From Halichondria panicea (lineage: Eukaryota > Porifera > Demospongiae > Suberitida > Halichondriidae): 64,000 bases of DNA. Shown here one piece after another: positions 1 to 13,700 of the stretch. Below the pieces are notes generated by a model. It had not been told where the DNA came from. It did no database searches and saw only the letters and a list, made by a program, of their open reading frames with translations. The stretch's first letter is position 1. Each line of letters opens with the position of its first letter. The stretch is taken from positions 3,290,201 through 3,354,200 of the forward strand of contig NC_087379.1 of assembly GCF_963675165.1 (NCBI RefSeq), given 5' to 3'. Both the position numbers and the translations under genes were made by a program.

Positions 1-378
1 TCTTCTAATTTATCGGACAGGAAAAAATAATTATTTTGGAAATTGTCCGGGTATAATTGGAATAGAGCATGCGAAGTGTCCGGAATAATTAGAACAAGCA
101 AGCAGCTGCATGCGAGCTACCTAAGTTTAATAGAACAGGGTACGACTGAATAGTTGCACTAGCTATCTAAAACTAGCTACTCAAAGCTATCTAACTGCAG
201 CACTCTAAGTCTTACTTGCCGTCTGTGAATGATAACTCAACTTTTCAAGGTATTGTCCGGATATTTAGAACAAATGTAATATTAAAGTACTGGAGTGTCC
301 GTTGTATTAGAACAACGAAAATTGCCCAAAAGAGTGTCCGGGTAATTAGAAGTGTCCGATAAATTAGAAGATATACGG
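1..378. mobile_element. TIR element, family A, copy 1 (left end cut off)
   Basis: The right end reads GTCCGATAAATTAGAAGATA followed by TACGG and then TA. The left end starts inside the matching inverted repeat (TCTTCTAATTTATCGGAC), so only about 7 bp are missing. A nearly full copy in the opposite orientation lies at 20279-20674. Inside, a motif of the form GTGTCCG-spacer-ATTAGAAC is repeated at least five times. No coding capacity is seen, so this is a non-autonomous element; the TA target and TIRs suggest a Tc1/mariner-like origin (inference). Confidence 0.8.
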
Positions 379-1347
379 TAATATAATTATGCTTGTAAAA
401 ATCAGTTACATGTACAGAATTAAAATGTGGGGTGTTTTTGGTTCACAGATTTGCGAAGAGCAGTGCGGTCCAGTCTGATAAAGCCGTCCTCCTCCAGTCA
501 CACTCACACCTTCCCATCTGGTCAAGAAGTTCACAATCCTGACGATGATACATGGACTAAAACGTGTTCTGATTGTGGTTACCAAGTAATTTTTGAGAAA
601 ATGTGACAATATAATTGCCTTTGTGTCTACACTAGTCCCTCTGTTATTAGATCAGGATCATTTCCTTCATTATTTTGTTCTATCCTTCACAACTAACTCG
701 AGTTTCCTTTGAACATTCATACAGTAAAACTAATGTACAGTATAACGCCAAATTTTCACTGATTGATCTGAATCTCAAAATTATGCGCCTTGAAATTTTA
801 TATTTCCTACTTCCGGCAGTGTAAGGGGGATATCTCAAAAATAATAAATGTTTATTTTAAACAATCTGCAAAATATATGGTCCTTGAAAATATTGACCGT
901 GCTGTTTTTTTATGCACAATATTTTACCTACTGATATGCATAGGCAATGCAGTTTGTGGCCATTATTTACTAACTTTTGGATCAGTAGTGTCATCAGTGT
1001 TTATACATAATTATGCATGTAGTGATATCATGTGTACTGTACTACTTACTGTAAGCTAGAGCTGAACCTTAATTGGGCAATTAAAACGCAGTTAGTACAT
1101 TAATTGCCACCCTTGCTAAATAAAGGTGCCATAACTACAATTTATAGTCAGCGTAAACTTCGATCATGGTTATGAGCACAACGAATACCCTCTATACAGT
1201 TTCTAACTAAAATGCCATTATGATTTGTTATTAATTGCTAATTGCTAATTCTCCCTATTAAATAAGTGGTTTTTCCAGACAGGTTTCGTTTTACCACTAA
1301 TAGACGTACCATCAAAGTGGCATTCCCAGCATCCCCACCTGATGGAT

Positions 1348-1376
1348 GTGCGCACTCATCCATCAGGTACCTACCT
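1348..1376. repeat. Hairpin-forming inverted repeat
   Basis: The arms ACCTGATGGATG and CATCCATCAGGT are perfect reverse complements separated by a short GC-containing loop. It lies about 750 bp upstream of the forkhead start. It could be a transposon remnant or a regulatory palindrome; the sequence does not decide. Confidence 0.55.
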
Positions 1377-1836
1377 TTGACTTGAATAGGACCCAATTTT
1401 ACGGTTCAAGGAAAGCTGTTTAATCCAACCAAAGGAACGCAACTTTAGTCTGCTTTAATATCACCCCACTTTTTTCCCATACAAAGATCTGTGGACACAC
1501 AACGACAAAAATTCAAATTACCGCTCTCCCTGACGGGCAGTTACAGCTCAATAGCTTTGTTATCTGTTACCGTTCCTCAAGAGAAAGCAATAGTACACCA
1601 CACAATATTGCGTAATTTCCTGGTCACTAAATGATGCGATCTAGTTCATACTTAAAGCTAAAGATCAACAGTTATGTGATATATTAGTTGGTTCTGATTA
1701 GGAAGAAATGAGTGGTATGACTTACTCCTTTGCACTCAATGAGAGAATAATTTACGCTGGTTTTACCCTATATATAGGCACTTAACAGAATACATGTACT
1801 ACTTGTTGTTCAATATGAAGATATGTCTTCCAGCAC

Positions 1837-1845
1837 TATATAAAA
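1837..1845 (+). promoter_or_regulatory. Possible TATA box of the forkhead gene
   Basis: TATATAAAA lies about 275 bp upstream of the first in-frame ATG (2119), on the coding strand. AT-rich sequence is common here, so this is a position-based suggestion only. Confidence 0.25.
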
Positions 1846-2118
1846 CTGAGCTTTAATTTCAAGCAAGCAGCCCCGCCCCTACTGGAGTCATTTACCACAT
1901 TCCAATAAGCTTCTTATAACAATATTCATTAGATCTACTTGCCCATCCCACCTTTTAGCTTATAGAGAGCTAACTAGCTAGCTCTAGTTTCAGCTAGTAC
2001 ACAGTATTGGAAAAGAATGGTAGATACAGTGAACGTGAAAGTCCAGTCACATTCTTCCCTAGTATAAAAGAGAAGTTTTTATCATTAAGATTTGTCAAAG
2101 AGAAAAGAGAGGGACTCA

Positions 2119-5100
2119 ATGACTACCCAGAGTACCAAAAGGATGGACCTAGGGAACAGCCTAACTGCCATAGACTGGCTACCCAGGCTCACCTCAGCAA
2201 GGCCGGCAGGGAAGATGGAAGCACCCTCAGAACCCCACAGGATTTTGAAAACTCCCACAAGAAAGCCTCCACCTAGTCCCATTGACCTGACAGCTAGACT
2301 AGACCCCAATGAAGCTCAGGCCTACATGTGCCAGGATGCTAAACCACCTTACTCATATGCTGCCCTTATAACATTTTCTATCAACAGTTCTCCAAGGCGG
2401 CGAATGACACTGAATGAGATATACACTTGGATCTCAAGCAACTTTCCCTACTACAGAGATGCCGGTACTGGGTGGAAGGTATGTTAAGATGTCAACCACT
2501 CAGCTGTTCATAATTTATAGCTTGCATGACAAATAACATTATGGCTGGGTGTAGGTAGATCTATGTATATGCGAATCAATAATAAGGGTGTGTGTATAAG
2601 TACTATTTCATGTTGGCAGAGATATTGAATGGAAGTGGGTGTAGCTGCATGTGTGGTGGGGTGTGTCTGGGTGCCCACTTTGAGCTGTGTTGTATGCCCT
2701 AATACTAATCAACTTACACTAACTGTCACTTCCCTGGTTACCCTGCATATGGTTACCCTGCATTTGAAGTGGTTAGGATTTTAAGTATTCAGTTTGCCAA
2801 ACCGTGCAATAACAAAACCACAGAATCCGTAATAACACAACATACTTTATTTCACGGACTCTTCATATACGGGGTACAAATTTTAAGAAACCATCACTTG
2901 TGTCATAATATAATATGTCCAAGGCAAGCTGTCTTAAAACTGTGGAGTGCCTATGCAGACTGGTAATTGCTATACTACTGTAACCTTCTTTAAATGAAAC
3001 TTAATATGGGAGCCATAACATGAGAAGTATGTAGTGATCACCCAAGACAGTTGCTACTGTATACTGTTGTTGTAGGCAGACCAGGTGCCCAGCTGCCTAA
3101 TGCTTTCACTTCCTTGCATATGAAAAGGACTTGATTTCTGACAGGATTCTAGTGTTGGTATAGAGATTAGTGTGAATATCAGGTTGGGTGAGCTACTTAC
3201 TGAAAGGTATTTCTCAGACCATTTACCTGGCTCCAATCAACCATGACAACTATCAGCTGTTCTGACTAGTCATTTGTTTCTCCTTCTACAGAACTCAATC
3301 AGACATAACCTCTCCCTGAACAAGTGCTTCCGTAAAGTGCCTCGGCCAAAGGATGACCCAGGAAAAGTGAGCTCACCCATACATGTAATGTACACACTGA
3401 ATATTAATTTTGTTAATGTATTTCCCTGTATAAACTACATAAACTGGTGTGTACACAATGTGAGGATCCTCTAATGTTTACTATGAGTTGCTGTTGTGAT
3501 TTTGTAACTGTGTCACACATAGCAATGTAAACCATGGTATTCCAGACTTGGCTTCACGATAATTATTGTGCTGTGTCAGCTTGTGTGGTATGCTTATTGA
3601 AGCCCTCAAAACCAGAACCACAACATTTTTGTGACCAGAATTCAAAGCACTGTGTTAGGGTAGAGCCATCTCCTATTCTGATGTGCCACTTTGTCTGTTA
3701 TCAGTTGCCTCTATAGTAACTTCTTAAAAACGAGTTATAACGGTCGTCACTTGTTAACACCCATGGCAACAATTCCCACCTTGATGTGGCCTAAGTTGTC
3801 ACTCAATCACACCAGCTATGGTGGCACCTCAAAGAATGCAGGGGTGTGGTGGTAGAAATCATCTTCAAAATGTGTAGGATATAATTTTAATTTGAAGGAA
3901 ATTCAACGCTATCTGTTGATACTCCTGAAATTATTTTGTCTTATTTCATCCCTATTGTGTATGTGGTTCTATCTACAGTGTAATGTAGTGTAAGCAGCTC
4001 TTAACAATTACCAGTAATTATCACCACGACAAAGTAGTTTACAGTTACACAACGTGGATCTGTTAATTTCTTGTGTGCAGGGCTCGTACTGGGAGATTGA
4101 CCCCACTCCTCTGGAAGAGAGCGGAGATTCCATCTCACTATCAGGGTTCCCACGCAAGAGGAAGATCAGTGAAAGAGTGAGTGCTGAAGATCTGTACAGC
4201 CATCTTAGTTTAAATATTCTGTTACATACTTTTGTGTAGGATGGAAAGGTGCACGATAATTGCTTTCCTGCGGTACATTTCAACATCTGTTGTAGACATG
4301 CAAGGGTGTACATGGTTCTGCTGCTGTGTTCATAGCAATAAAATGGCCATATGCTTCTTCATCATGCAATGTATTCTTGAATAGTTTTGTAACAGTATAT
4401 ACACATGTAGGTCACATGAGAAACTCCCACTCTTGTCAGCACTTGGTGTACATAGGCAATGTTGTTTCCAAGTCCAGTGCACTAGTTACGTGCAGACATG
4501 TGAACAATTTCCTGTCCTAAGTACGGCGTAATTAATAATCAGATCACATTTCTTGCCTTGCTGATTCGAAATGTATACTTTTACAGTTGCATCATTGTTC
4601 ATAATATACCCTTGTAACAACATTCCATTAAAGCCCCATAGCAATGCCCCACTGTTTTGCTTATCACTTTTGTAACATTTTGAGCCTCGTGTGGTTCTTC
4701 TCGAATTGACACAATTAAGAAGGGTATACGTTGGTATGGAGTTAAACAGTATTCAGATAGAATAGCACTACTGTCGATGTAAACTCGTAGTTATACCCAC
4801 CAATGAAATTACACTGCCATAGTGGATACGAATCAATTTGATTCTGCACATTGGTCGGTAATTGTGTGATTCTAGAAGGCATGACTTTAGTAAGCTATTG
4901 TACATGTTTCCAATATCTCGTATACATTAATTTTGCACTAAAAATTGGGGGGTGTTCAGTTCGTCTTGATTTGTCTAGTGGCCCCAGGCTGATTACTGAC
5001 ATGTGTGGACTTATACATGTTATGTAAATTCATGAATGTGAGAGTGTGTGGGTGAAGTGTCAAGCATTGCAAGGTTGGCTTGCATACACAGTGAGATTCA

Positions 5101-6307
5101 TTTCATACCTGGATACTGCAACAAACATATGATTATGTGTCGGTTAGTTATTCATTGCAGCTCCATTGGATGTTCTAGACTTACTGCAAGCTTCCTGTGA
5201 ATACTGAATATGTTTATTGCATTCACAAAATTGACATATTAATTATATATACCGTACTCACTGACAGTTACTGTACCGTATAGGTGTGAAAACTGTCTAA
5301 TATAATCCACCATCCTGTAGCTCTCCTCTTCTGAAGATGCCAAACAAGAGCCAAAAGATTACAAGACCAAAACCACTCCAATTAAATGGAACGAGTCTCA
5401 TCTGAGACAAAGCTCATCTCCGACTCTAGCAGAGCTAAACACTGACCCCCCACGAGCCAAGCGACCAGCTTTTTCAGCCGCCTACAGCCCTCCATCCCAC
5501 CACACACACCCATACTCTACCACAGTATCGGACAGCTCAGCTACCACTCTATCTCTGCCAACTATGGCCTTCAATGACAAAGAAGGTCTTGACGAGCTCA
5601 GCTCATCTTTCAGAAGTTTATACAAGTCCCTGTATAGTCAATCAATGGCGGAAGGTGCATACCTCAACGCAGATATCTTACCGCACATACCAACCCAGGA
5701 GTTGGGTGTCTCTTCTGATTCTAGTAGCATCCCTCTTGGCGCTTCAGCCACTACTCTATTAGGTGGCAACGAAGGAAACCATACGGAATTTTTGGGTCTC
5801 ATGGATAGCTTTCGTGATATTGCTGATGCCAAAACATGGGATAAACTTGACCCTGCACATATTCAAGGTTTACTTGATTCCTTCAAAACTGGACAGCATG
5901 ACAAGTTCGGATTGGACGCAAAGACATATGCAGATGTGCACGCTTCATTCAACCAGTTTGTATCACAGCTGAGCAATCGATTCGTAACTATCGGCAACAC
6001 ATCAAGCCTCAACAATTACAGCCACCATCCACTGGGAGGAGCACCACCCATGGGCCATCACAATGGTGGTGGACACCACAGCTACCAAATAGACACTGGA
6101 ATATTATCTCCGGTTCAACTAGGGGGTATTAATCATAACTCTCCGCCAGAGTTCAATCCATCCCCAATGTACCCTGGAGCCGGGGCCTATGGAGCCTACA
6201 ACACAGCCACTCTCAGCTCACTAGCACAACAACCAAACCATCACAGAACTGGCCTAGAGATGTTTGAAGATGTCGAAGATGATTTTGATTGGTCAAAGCT
6301 CATGTAA
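2119..6307 (+). CDS. foxJ2/3-like: Forkhead transcription factor, FoxJ2/3-like
   Basis: Four exons are read: 2119-2478, 3292-3366, 4081-4176 and 5321-6307, all joining in phase 0, giving 505 residues. The forkhead DNA-binding domain spans about residues 75-165 and starts [10 protein letters not shown]. It continues with [10 protein letters not shown], the join [16 protein letters not shown], and [17 protein letters not shown]. The [12 protein letters not shown] form is typical of FoxJ2/3 rather than FoxA or FoxO. A basic stretch PRKRK after the domain is a likely nuclear signal. The long last exon is Ser/Thr/His-rich and ends in an acidic segment [13 protein letters not shown], which resembles the acidic C-termini of FoxJ2/3 (from memory). 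The start was chosen as the first in-frame ATG after a stop at 2086; a further 5' exon is possible. Family role: nuclear transcriptional regulator. Subfamily assignment is strong, orthology inferred. Confidence 0.9.
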
Positions 6308-6623
6308 TTTCTGTTGTATTTTACAATCACATTTTAAGCCATGTACATTATACATTTGATTTTAACACAGGCATGCTGGTCTTTACTGGTATAATGCACT
6401 ATAGTTTTCCAAGATATTTTTTATTTCAAAAGTAGATTTTTTAACCCTTAATTTATTTATGTATTATATGTCAACTGGTGCAACCATCTTCACTTATAGT
6501 ATAATGATGATATATATAGTCAAGTAGACATTATGATATTTTTCCATTCTCGTCACATTTTGTTTCACATGATCCATGATTATTTACTATAGTACATGTA
6601 CAGGTATAGAATGACCTCTTGAT

Positions 6624-6817
6624 CGTATAGCGTGTAATTTTCGTGGTTTTCGTGGTTGGAGGTCTGCATGACCACAAATATTTTACCCACAAATGAAGCG
6701 ACCTTGCCTACCTTTACCTGCAGTGCAAGCTCCAACCACAAAAATATTACCCACAAAATGTCTCAATATTGCTGAACCACGAATATTTTATCCCCCGAAA
6801 ATTACCCGCTATATGGT
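6624..6817. mobile_element. MITE, family B (CGTATAGCGTG ends)
   Basis: The left end CGTATAGCGTGTAATTTTCG is matched by the right end CGAAAATTACCCGCTATATG. Internal arms contain repeated CGTGG / CCACGAATATTTT blocks. A related copy with the same core (AAGCGACC..GCCTACCTTTACC) lies at 63174-63360. There is no coding capacity. Confidence 0.7.
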
Positions 6818-6951
6818 ACATGACTGTAAATTAAACTATGGCTGTACCCTGCATGTATATACAATGTGATGACTTCGTAATTATATACACACATGCGCTA
6901 TATATATTATAGGGGTTGCTTACAAGTACCATGCAGTATAATAATTATATA

Positions 6952-7235
6952 CCGTATAGCGGGTATCCATTACAAAGGATTTCGCGGATTTTATTTTCGT
7001 GGTCTGAGTTCCAGCCTTTTGGCGCATACGCACATCAACATGCAGCTGTACCTCCACACCGTTAGCCTCGAATCCAGGCCTAGCCTATAACGGTGAGGCA
7101 CCTCTTATTGTCGATAGGTGTGGTCAATAATACTGAACACGCCTACTATTCAATAAAGATATAAATTTTCGCGGTACAGTCTCAATCCGCGAAAACCGCG
7201 AACATTTATACCCTTGAAATATACCCGCTATACGG
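6952..7235. mobile_element. MITE with CCGTATAGCGGGTAT TIRs at a TA target
   Basis: The left end CCGTATAGCGGGTAT and right end ATACCCGCTATACGG are perfect reverse complements, flanked on both sides by TA. Subterminal CGCGGATT / AATCCGCG blocks are also inverted. The first seven bases (CCGTATA) match the termini of family A, suggesting a shared transposase. Confidence 0.8.
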
Positions 7236-7742
7236 TAGCAGAAAAACCAATTACTTGGTGACAAGTGCCAGCAAATTTGCTGCACAGTATATACAATGCC
7301 GCATAAAATTATACCAACAAAAAGAGAATTCATTATAATTGACAGATCAAAACAGAGTCAGTCAGACACAAATTAACAATCAGGTCATATAATCATCATG
7401 CGCATGGTGGTCACATTGTGTCCCTGACTGATTGTATTTCACCCATGTTAGGTCTCTCCGCAGCATTCACTGTGAACCCGAGCAGGGCAGCAGCATTCAC
7501 CTGCGCCAGTAAACATGTACATGTACATGACATTGTGCCGTGAGTTAAAATAAAGGGTGGCTAATATTGATTCTGTACTGCAAGTAAAGTATACTTGGTT
7601 GTCAAGAAACAAAGTACAATGTAGATATAATTATGTTATTGCACGTCAGTATTACTAAGACACCATAACGCTGACCTGAATCAATATGACAGCCCAGGTA
7701 TAGTACGTAGAGCTACACAGAATCACTACTATCTCAACTATA

Positions 7743-10700
7743 TTACAGTTGTACCTTCTGCATCTTCTTTTTCTTCTTTTGTTTGGCTTTCCCTGCTCCT
7801 GTTCCACCCCCCTCTTCCTGATCACATGACTTGGTGGGCACACCTCCACTAGATGGTGCTCCACCAGAGGAGGTACGAGTAAGTGAGTCATCTCCACTGT
7901 GACTGGATGTCCGATCACGTGACCTTGACTTCCTTGTCTAGACACAATGATGCAGGTGTACAGTATAACCACTATAGAGCACTGAAGTGCTAAAAGGTAG
8001 CTGAGATAACGTGTCTCATAACTAGAGGAGCGTTGTAAGGATGTCACTAGCAACTAATAATTATATACCAATGTATAAAAAGCAGCAACCTAGAAAGAAG
8101 GGTGCTGCAATCACGACCGAGACAGCAACAAATTACGCATTTTGGTCAATTTTTAATGCTTATTTTATCAAATAAACGCTGAGATTTCAACGGGGATTGT
8201 ATAGGTGGCGAGTTAATTGTGTAATATGCGGCATGATCCATGTAGCTGCTCGCATTAACTACAGTAGATAGTACTACATGTGTCTAGCCAACGTGCAAGC
8301 TTAGCTTTTGCTACTAGTAGCTGACAAAGATTTGTTGATAAAGTTATGATTATATAATCATAACACAGATTTTGTCAACAAATGTATACATAAATTATGT
8401 CTCAATGTTTATACGCAGCATTTTAGCAGCTAGGTTAGCAGACCCAGAATACACAAACAGACTAACACACTGACAGGCTACTTACATGTACAACCTGCAG
8501 TTACATTAAAGGTCCTAAGATTGCTAGATATTTTCATGGCAGCATGCACTGCATACATGTACAATGTATGTATACAGATGGCAGTTTTTTAAACCTTCTG
8601 ACCACGAGGGCGTAGCCCGAGGGAGAGGTGTGGTTTACTGTCAGGTACAGATATACATGTACACTGTATACACCATATCCACTTTCATCATACAGTACAA
8701 TACATACAGAATGATGGTTTGTAATTCACATGCACCTTGCCTGCTCAGGCAATACATGTACCCGGAGGAGGTCCGACATGCATGCACGAATCACTACAAG
8801 TTCAGTGCATTGATGTAATTGCGGTCACGTGATAATGTCCAGGCCAATGAATGTAGTGATTTGTGCACGCATCTCGGACCTTCTGACATGTACCTAGTCT
8901 GGGGGCCATACCTAACATCTCGGGGTCAGTGATAATGTCTAAGCCACAGTGCACTGACCCACTGACTGAACTTGTAGTGATTCGTGCACGCATTTCGGAC
9001 CTCTTCTGACATGTACCTAGTCTTTTTAATCCAGTATTGCCACTGTGGAATTTGGATAGTGCCAATGAAATGAGAGTATTTCTACATCTACTCCTTCTTT
9101 AAATCTCCAATGCCGCAAGTCACTAACTAATCAAGAGCACACGGAAATGCTGCAAGAGTCTCCAGACCTTTTCTCCCCCCCCCCCCCCCCTGAGAAAAAG
9201 TCTACCCAATCCGTTAATAGAAGAGGATAGTCAGGGTCAAAATTCTTAATTAAAATCTGCTTCCGGAGGACTTAATACCATTCCAATCATCTACTCTTTC
9301 TTTGTTACCTCCAACCACAGTGCAGTTTACAAGGGTTGGAGGTACTAAAGGAAGATTAGACGATCGGAAATGCAATTAAAATGTCCTCCGGAAGCAGATT
9401 TAATTGATCTTGACTAGCCTCCTCTGGCCGGTTAATATATGTTTCTCGCTTTATTAAACATATCCACCTACTTGGCTATGTTGTTGCGGCTGTGACAATG
9501 GTTTGACTTTCTGTCTTTTGTCAAGGAACTGTTTGGCAAAGTCATGTGCATCCTTAGTCTCCCCCAGGTATGATTTGATGTAGTCATGAACTTCATACAC
9601 GGAGTCCACCTCCAGTAAGAAGCTGATAAAGGTGGCCGCTGAAAGTGAAAAAAATTGCAGAAACAGATGATGTGAGAAAAACACACACAGTTTGTGCGCA
9701 ACTGTACATGTATTATACAGTGCAAACATGAAACTAACTACTTACAGTACATGTGGCCACACTGCTAACAGTTACAATAGAAACAGATGTGTCAGCATGA
9801 ACGTACTGATACTGCAAGCAGTCGCCATATAATTATTGCATTACGTGTACAGTGTATGTTACTCTACAGTAATACTGCATGGAAAACGTTTTAAATTTAC
9901 AAATGTTACTGACTTGAGTTGAGTATCCAAACTCACCATCGACATCTGTGTTGAATTTCCTTAACTCCACTTCACACCAAGAGTTGAATTCTGAGCTGGC
10001 ATCGTTAGAGGACAACAGTCGACGAAGGTTCTCCTATATACAACAAGGAAGCATTGTGCAAAATAATGCAGATAAGCCACTCACATACTCAAAATCTAAT
10101 TAACTACAATGTAATTTTATACACAATGATACAGTGAGTTTCACCTCTTCTTTATTGCCTGGCTTCTTTTTTTTACTGCCCTTTTGCCTTCCACCCTCAC
10201 TGGAAGGAGCAGGGTTGTTCTTGGCCTCCAGAGCACACTCCTCCCAGAATGACATATCGTCTTCATCATCATCATCATCGTCTAGCTCAGCAGTGAATGA
10301 AGGTAGCTTCTCTCTCTTTGCCTGTGAGTGGGACGGAGGAGTGTGGGGTGGAGGCCATGTCTGCTTGCTCTTGGTGGCACTGCTCCAAATACCCTATAAG
10401 CGTGTGGAAGGCAAAAACTTAACTACAACACTAGCCAGCTCATGTACGATGCAAGACTAACCGCAGTATTGTTGAAAATAATGTGCTTTGAAATAGAAAA
10501 GCAGTTATAACCACCACCAAAACGTCATCAGACCCACCTACTCCACCTACTACACATAGTTTAAGAAACACAATAGTATTCTATGCAGAAAGAACGGAGT
10601 GTGAATAAAGTAATTACACATGGTATATAAAGCCCCACTGTGGATAAACTGATGATCTACATATGCAGCATCTGAACTAATCACAAAGCCAGATAAGAGC

Positions 10701-13700
10701 TGGAGTTACAGCAAGCCTTATGTTGCGAGACATTGAAGGTGATTGACAGACAGTTATTCAGAACGATTCAACTGCTATCAACATGACAGCCATTGATAAA
10801 GCAAGGGCTTTTGATAAAGATTAGCTGGAAGAACACGTGCAGTATGAGATAAACGCATTTTGTAGAAAATGATTTATAATTTTTTGCTTTGCGTAGAGCA
10901 GTCTGGCAAAAGTAAATATTATTTGGGGTACAGGGTGTCACACAGGATTTTGAAGTAGAGGGGGGAAACAAGAAAAGTAACTAGAAAATGTTGCTAAAAA
11001 AAGGTCAACTGTTATTTCAATACCCTTGTTAGTACGTAAAATTGCCAACTATGGACCCCAACTACTGTAGTACCTGAATGCAAATTTTAGGGGGGGGGGT
11101 TGGAGCTAGAGGGGAGATATCCCCCATTTCCCCTCCCCTGTATAACACCTTGGGGAACCTTTTAGAAGTATAACGTACAGTCGTACAGTACCTTAGGTTT
11201 TTGAGTAGCCTTGCCAGAGAGGGAAGCAGTCATGGCACTGACGGTTGCCTGCTTGTATATGTCAACCTCTTGCTCTTGTTGGATCTCCAAAAATGACTTT
11301 GGCTTACTCACCGCCTTCTTCCCACCACTGGCCCTTCTACATTGGGGATAATCAGAAACAATTGCTGATTTTACCACTTGTATACACATTCAGTGTTAAA
11401 ATACATTGCACATGGGTTGAGACTCACACACGATTGAGAGTACCTCACTCACCCTTGTCCAATGGGAGCAACTGCTCCGACAGCACTGCTCCAGCCAGAC
11501 TGCTGGACCCTGACCTGCTGGGACTGGTACTGCCCCCTTAGCAAATCCTCACGTTGACGCTGCAAAATGAAGTCCATGTACATGTGTAGTGTATCAAAGG
11601 TTAAGTAAAACTGCAATGTGATACTGTAGATAGTAGAACAACAACAGTATACCACTCACTCTATCAAACAACCATACACCTCACAACATGTTCTAGAAAC
11701 ACATGTACAGCATACTGTGGTATATGTACATATTTAATATAACACGTACACATAAATGTAAGGAGCGGCTTTGCTAATAATTATAATAAGTGGCTACCTG
11801 CTCCATGGCTTGAGCCTCCTCTTCCTGCTGTATCTGCAGTAACGATGGACCAGACTGTCTACCCTGGGCCAACACTTGATGGGAGGCAACACTGTGCTGT
11901 TGCTGCTGCTGCTGCTGCTGCTGCTGTAGCCAGGCTTGCTGCTGTCTGAGAAGAGCTTGCTGTCTATCTCTTTCTCTCTGAACTAGCTTCTCTTGCTCGA
12001 GTCTTTGTTGCTCGTTGGCCTGCTGTTGTAGAGCCAACCGAGTCTCTTCTGGTATGAGGGGCGTAAGGACAGCATCACATTTACATGCAAACATAGAAAA
12101 TAGTTGCATTCTACACACAGTGTACATGCATGTGCTACTACAAGATTGCATCACTATGATGAAACTTCATTTACCAACAGTAAGTTAAACATCACTCACC
12201 ATCTCTCTGTCGCTGTCTCTCCTGCTCCTCCCTGAGTCTTGCCAGTTGCATCTCTTCAGCTGCTCTCCGCTGAGCCTCCATTTTGGCCTTAGTCTCAGCT
12301 TCTTTACGTCGAGCCTCTTCAATCATTTGCCGTTGTCTCTCCTCAGCAAGCTGCCTCTGACGCTCTTCTTCCAACTGACGTTGTCTTTCTTCAAGTAGCT
12401 TCCGCTGGTGCTCTTCAGCAAGCTGTCGCTGTCTCTCCTTTTCAACACGGCACCTGAATTTATATGTAGCTATAAATAAATTTGTTATGCACACATAATT
12501 ATACAATTATACGTGTACATAGATTATATGATGGGACTGCATCAGTACACCATAAAATTATGACAGTCAAATAATAAATGACCGACACACAAGGTAAAAT
12601 TCCCTCTTAGGCTCATGGGAAAATCACCCTACTACATGTACGTTTAAGTTTAAACCCACAATGCAAAAACAATTCACATGAACGTACAGTACGGCAAACA
12701 ACACTATACACTTGTAAGCTCACATGAAAATTTCTATACACTACAATACTGTAAATGTACACACACGCACACACACTCACAGCGTAAATACGTTATAGTT
12801 ATTGACTGGTTGCCTAGTAATTATACCAACCTAAGCCTCGGGCTACACCCTCAGCACTGGTTGGTTAACTTACAAACCAGTCAAAATAACATATTTTATG
12901 TACAATTTCATCTGGGCAATGCACAATACAACGACACTGTATACTAATGTGCCCACCTTTCCTCGTCTTCCTTCTTCTTCATCTCCAACTCCGCCTGTCT
13001 TCTCTGCTTCTCTCGAGCCTGTTCCTCTGCCGCAACACGTCGTGCCTCCTCGTTACGGTCATGTCCTGAGGGTATGCGATCCCAGACAACCTTATCTGCA
13101 CCCGTAATGTCAGGCCACTGGTCCTCAGGAGACTCCGCTGAAAAACAGTTATAGTATGTGCTTGGGTTGTTTCATGGGTCAAAGCATACGTTGTAGGACA
13201 CCTCAATCATGTATATGGGACAATTACCATGCAGTACACCTAGTACTTGACCGTGCATTGAGCAGGATGGCATTGAGTGTCCCCGTGTCATGTATATGGG
13301 ACAATTACCATGCAGTACACCTAGTACTTGACCGTGCATTGAGCAGGATGGCATTGAGTGTCCCCGTGTCATGTATATGGGACAATTACCATGCAGAACA
13401 CCTAGTACTTGACCGTGCATTGAGCAGGATGGCATTGAGTGTCCCCGTGTCATGTATATGGGACAATTACCATGCAGTACACCTAGTACTTGACCGTGCA
13501 TTGAGCAGGATGGCATTGAGTGTCCCCGTGTCATGTATATGGGACAATTACCATGCAGTACACCTAGTACTTGACCGTGCATTGAGCAGGATGGCATTGA
13601 GTGTCCCCGTGTCAGTTTCAACTGATAATTACATGTACAATGTACATGCTGATGCATTCCAGGCTTATATTATATTGCCACAGCAGACATCACAACTGTT

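Larger units (their letters stand above)
379..2118. other. Upstream region of the forkhead gene, no gene seen
   Basis: No ORF here resembles a known protein and none continues into a convincing exon. It holds a hairpin near 1348-1376 (arms CCTGATGGATG and CATCCATCAGG) and a TATA-like TATATAAAA at 1837-1845. The 5' UTR and promoter of the forkhead gene probably lie in the last few hundred bases. Confidence 0.5.
6308..7742. other. Intergenic DNA between convergent forkhead and GIGYF genes
   Basis: Both flanking genes end here. The region holds two TIR elements (6624-6817 and 6952-7235) and AT-rich sequence. No additional gene is seen. Confidence 0.6.

Noticed and set aside
2007-2276. ORF in another frame overlapping forkhead exon 1
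   Set aside because: The forkhead frame carries the conserved domain; this ORF is only a shadow with no family resemblance.
13207-13611. Repeat array considered as a CRISPR
   Set aside because: The units are directly adjacent without unique spacers, and the window is a eukaryotic, intron-rich genome.
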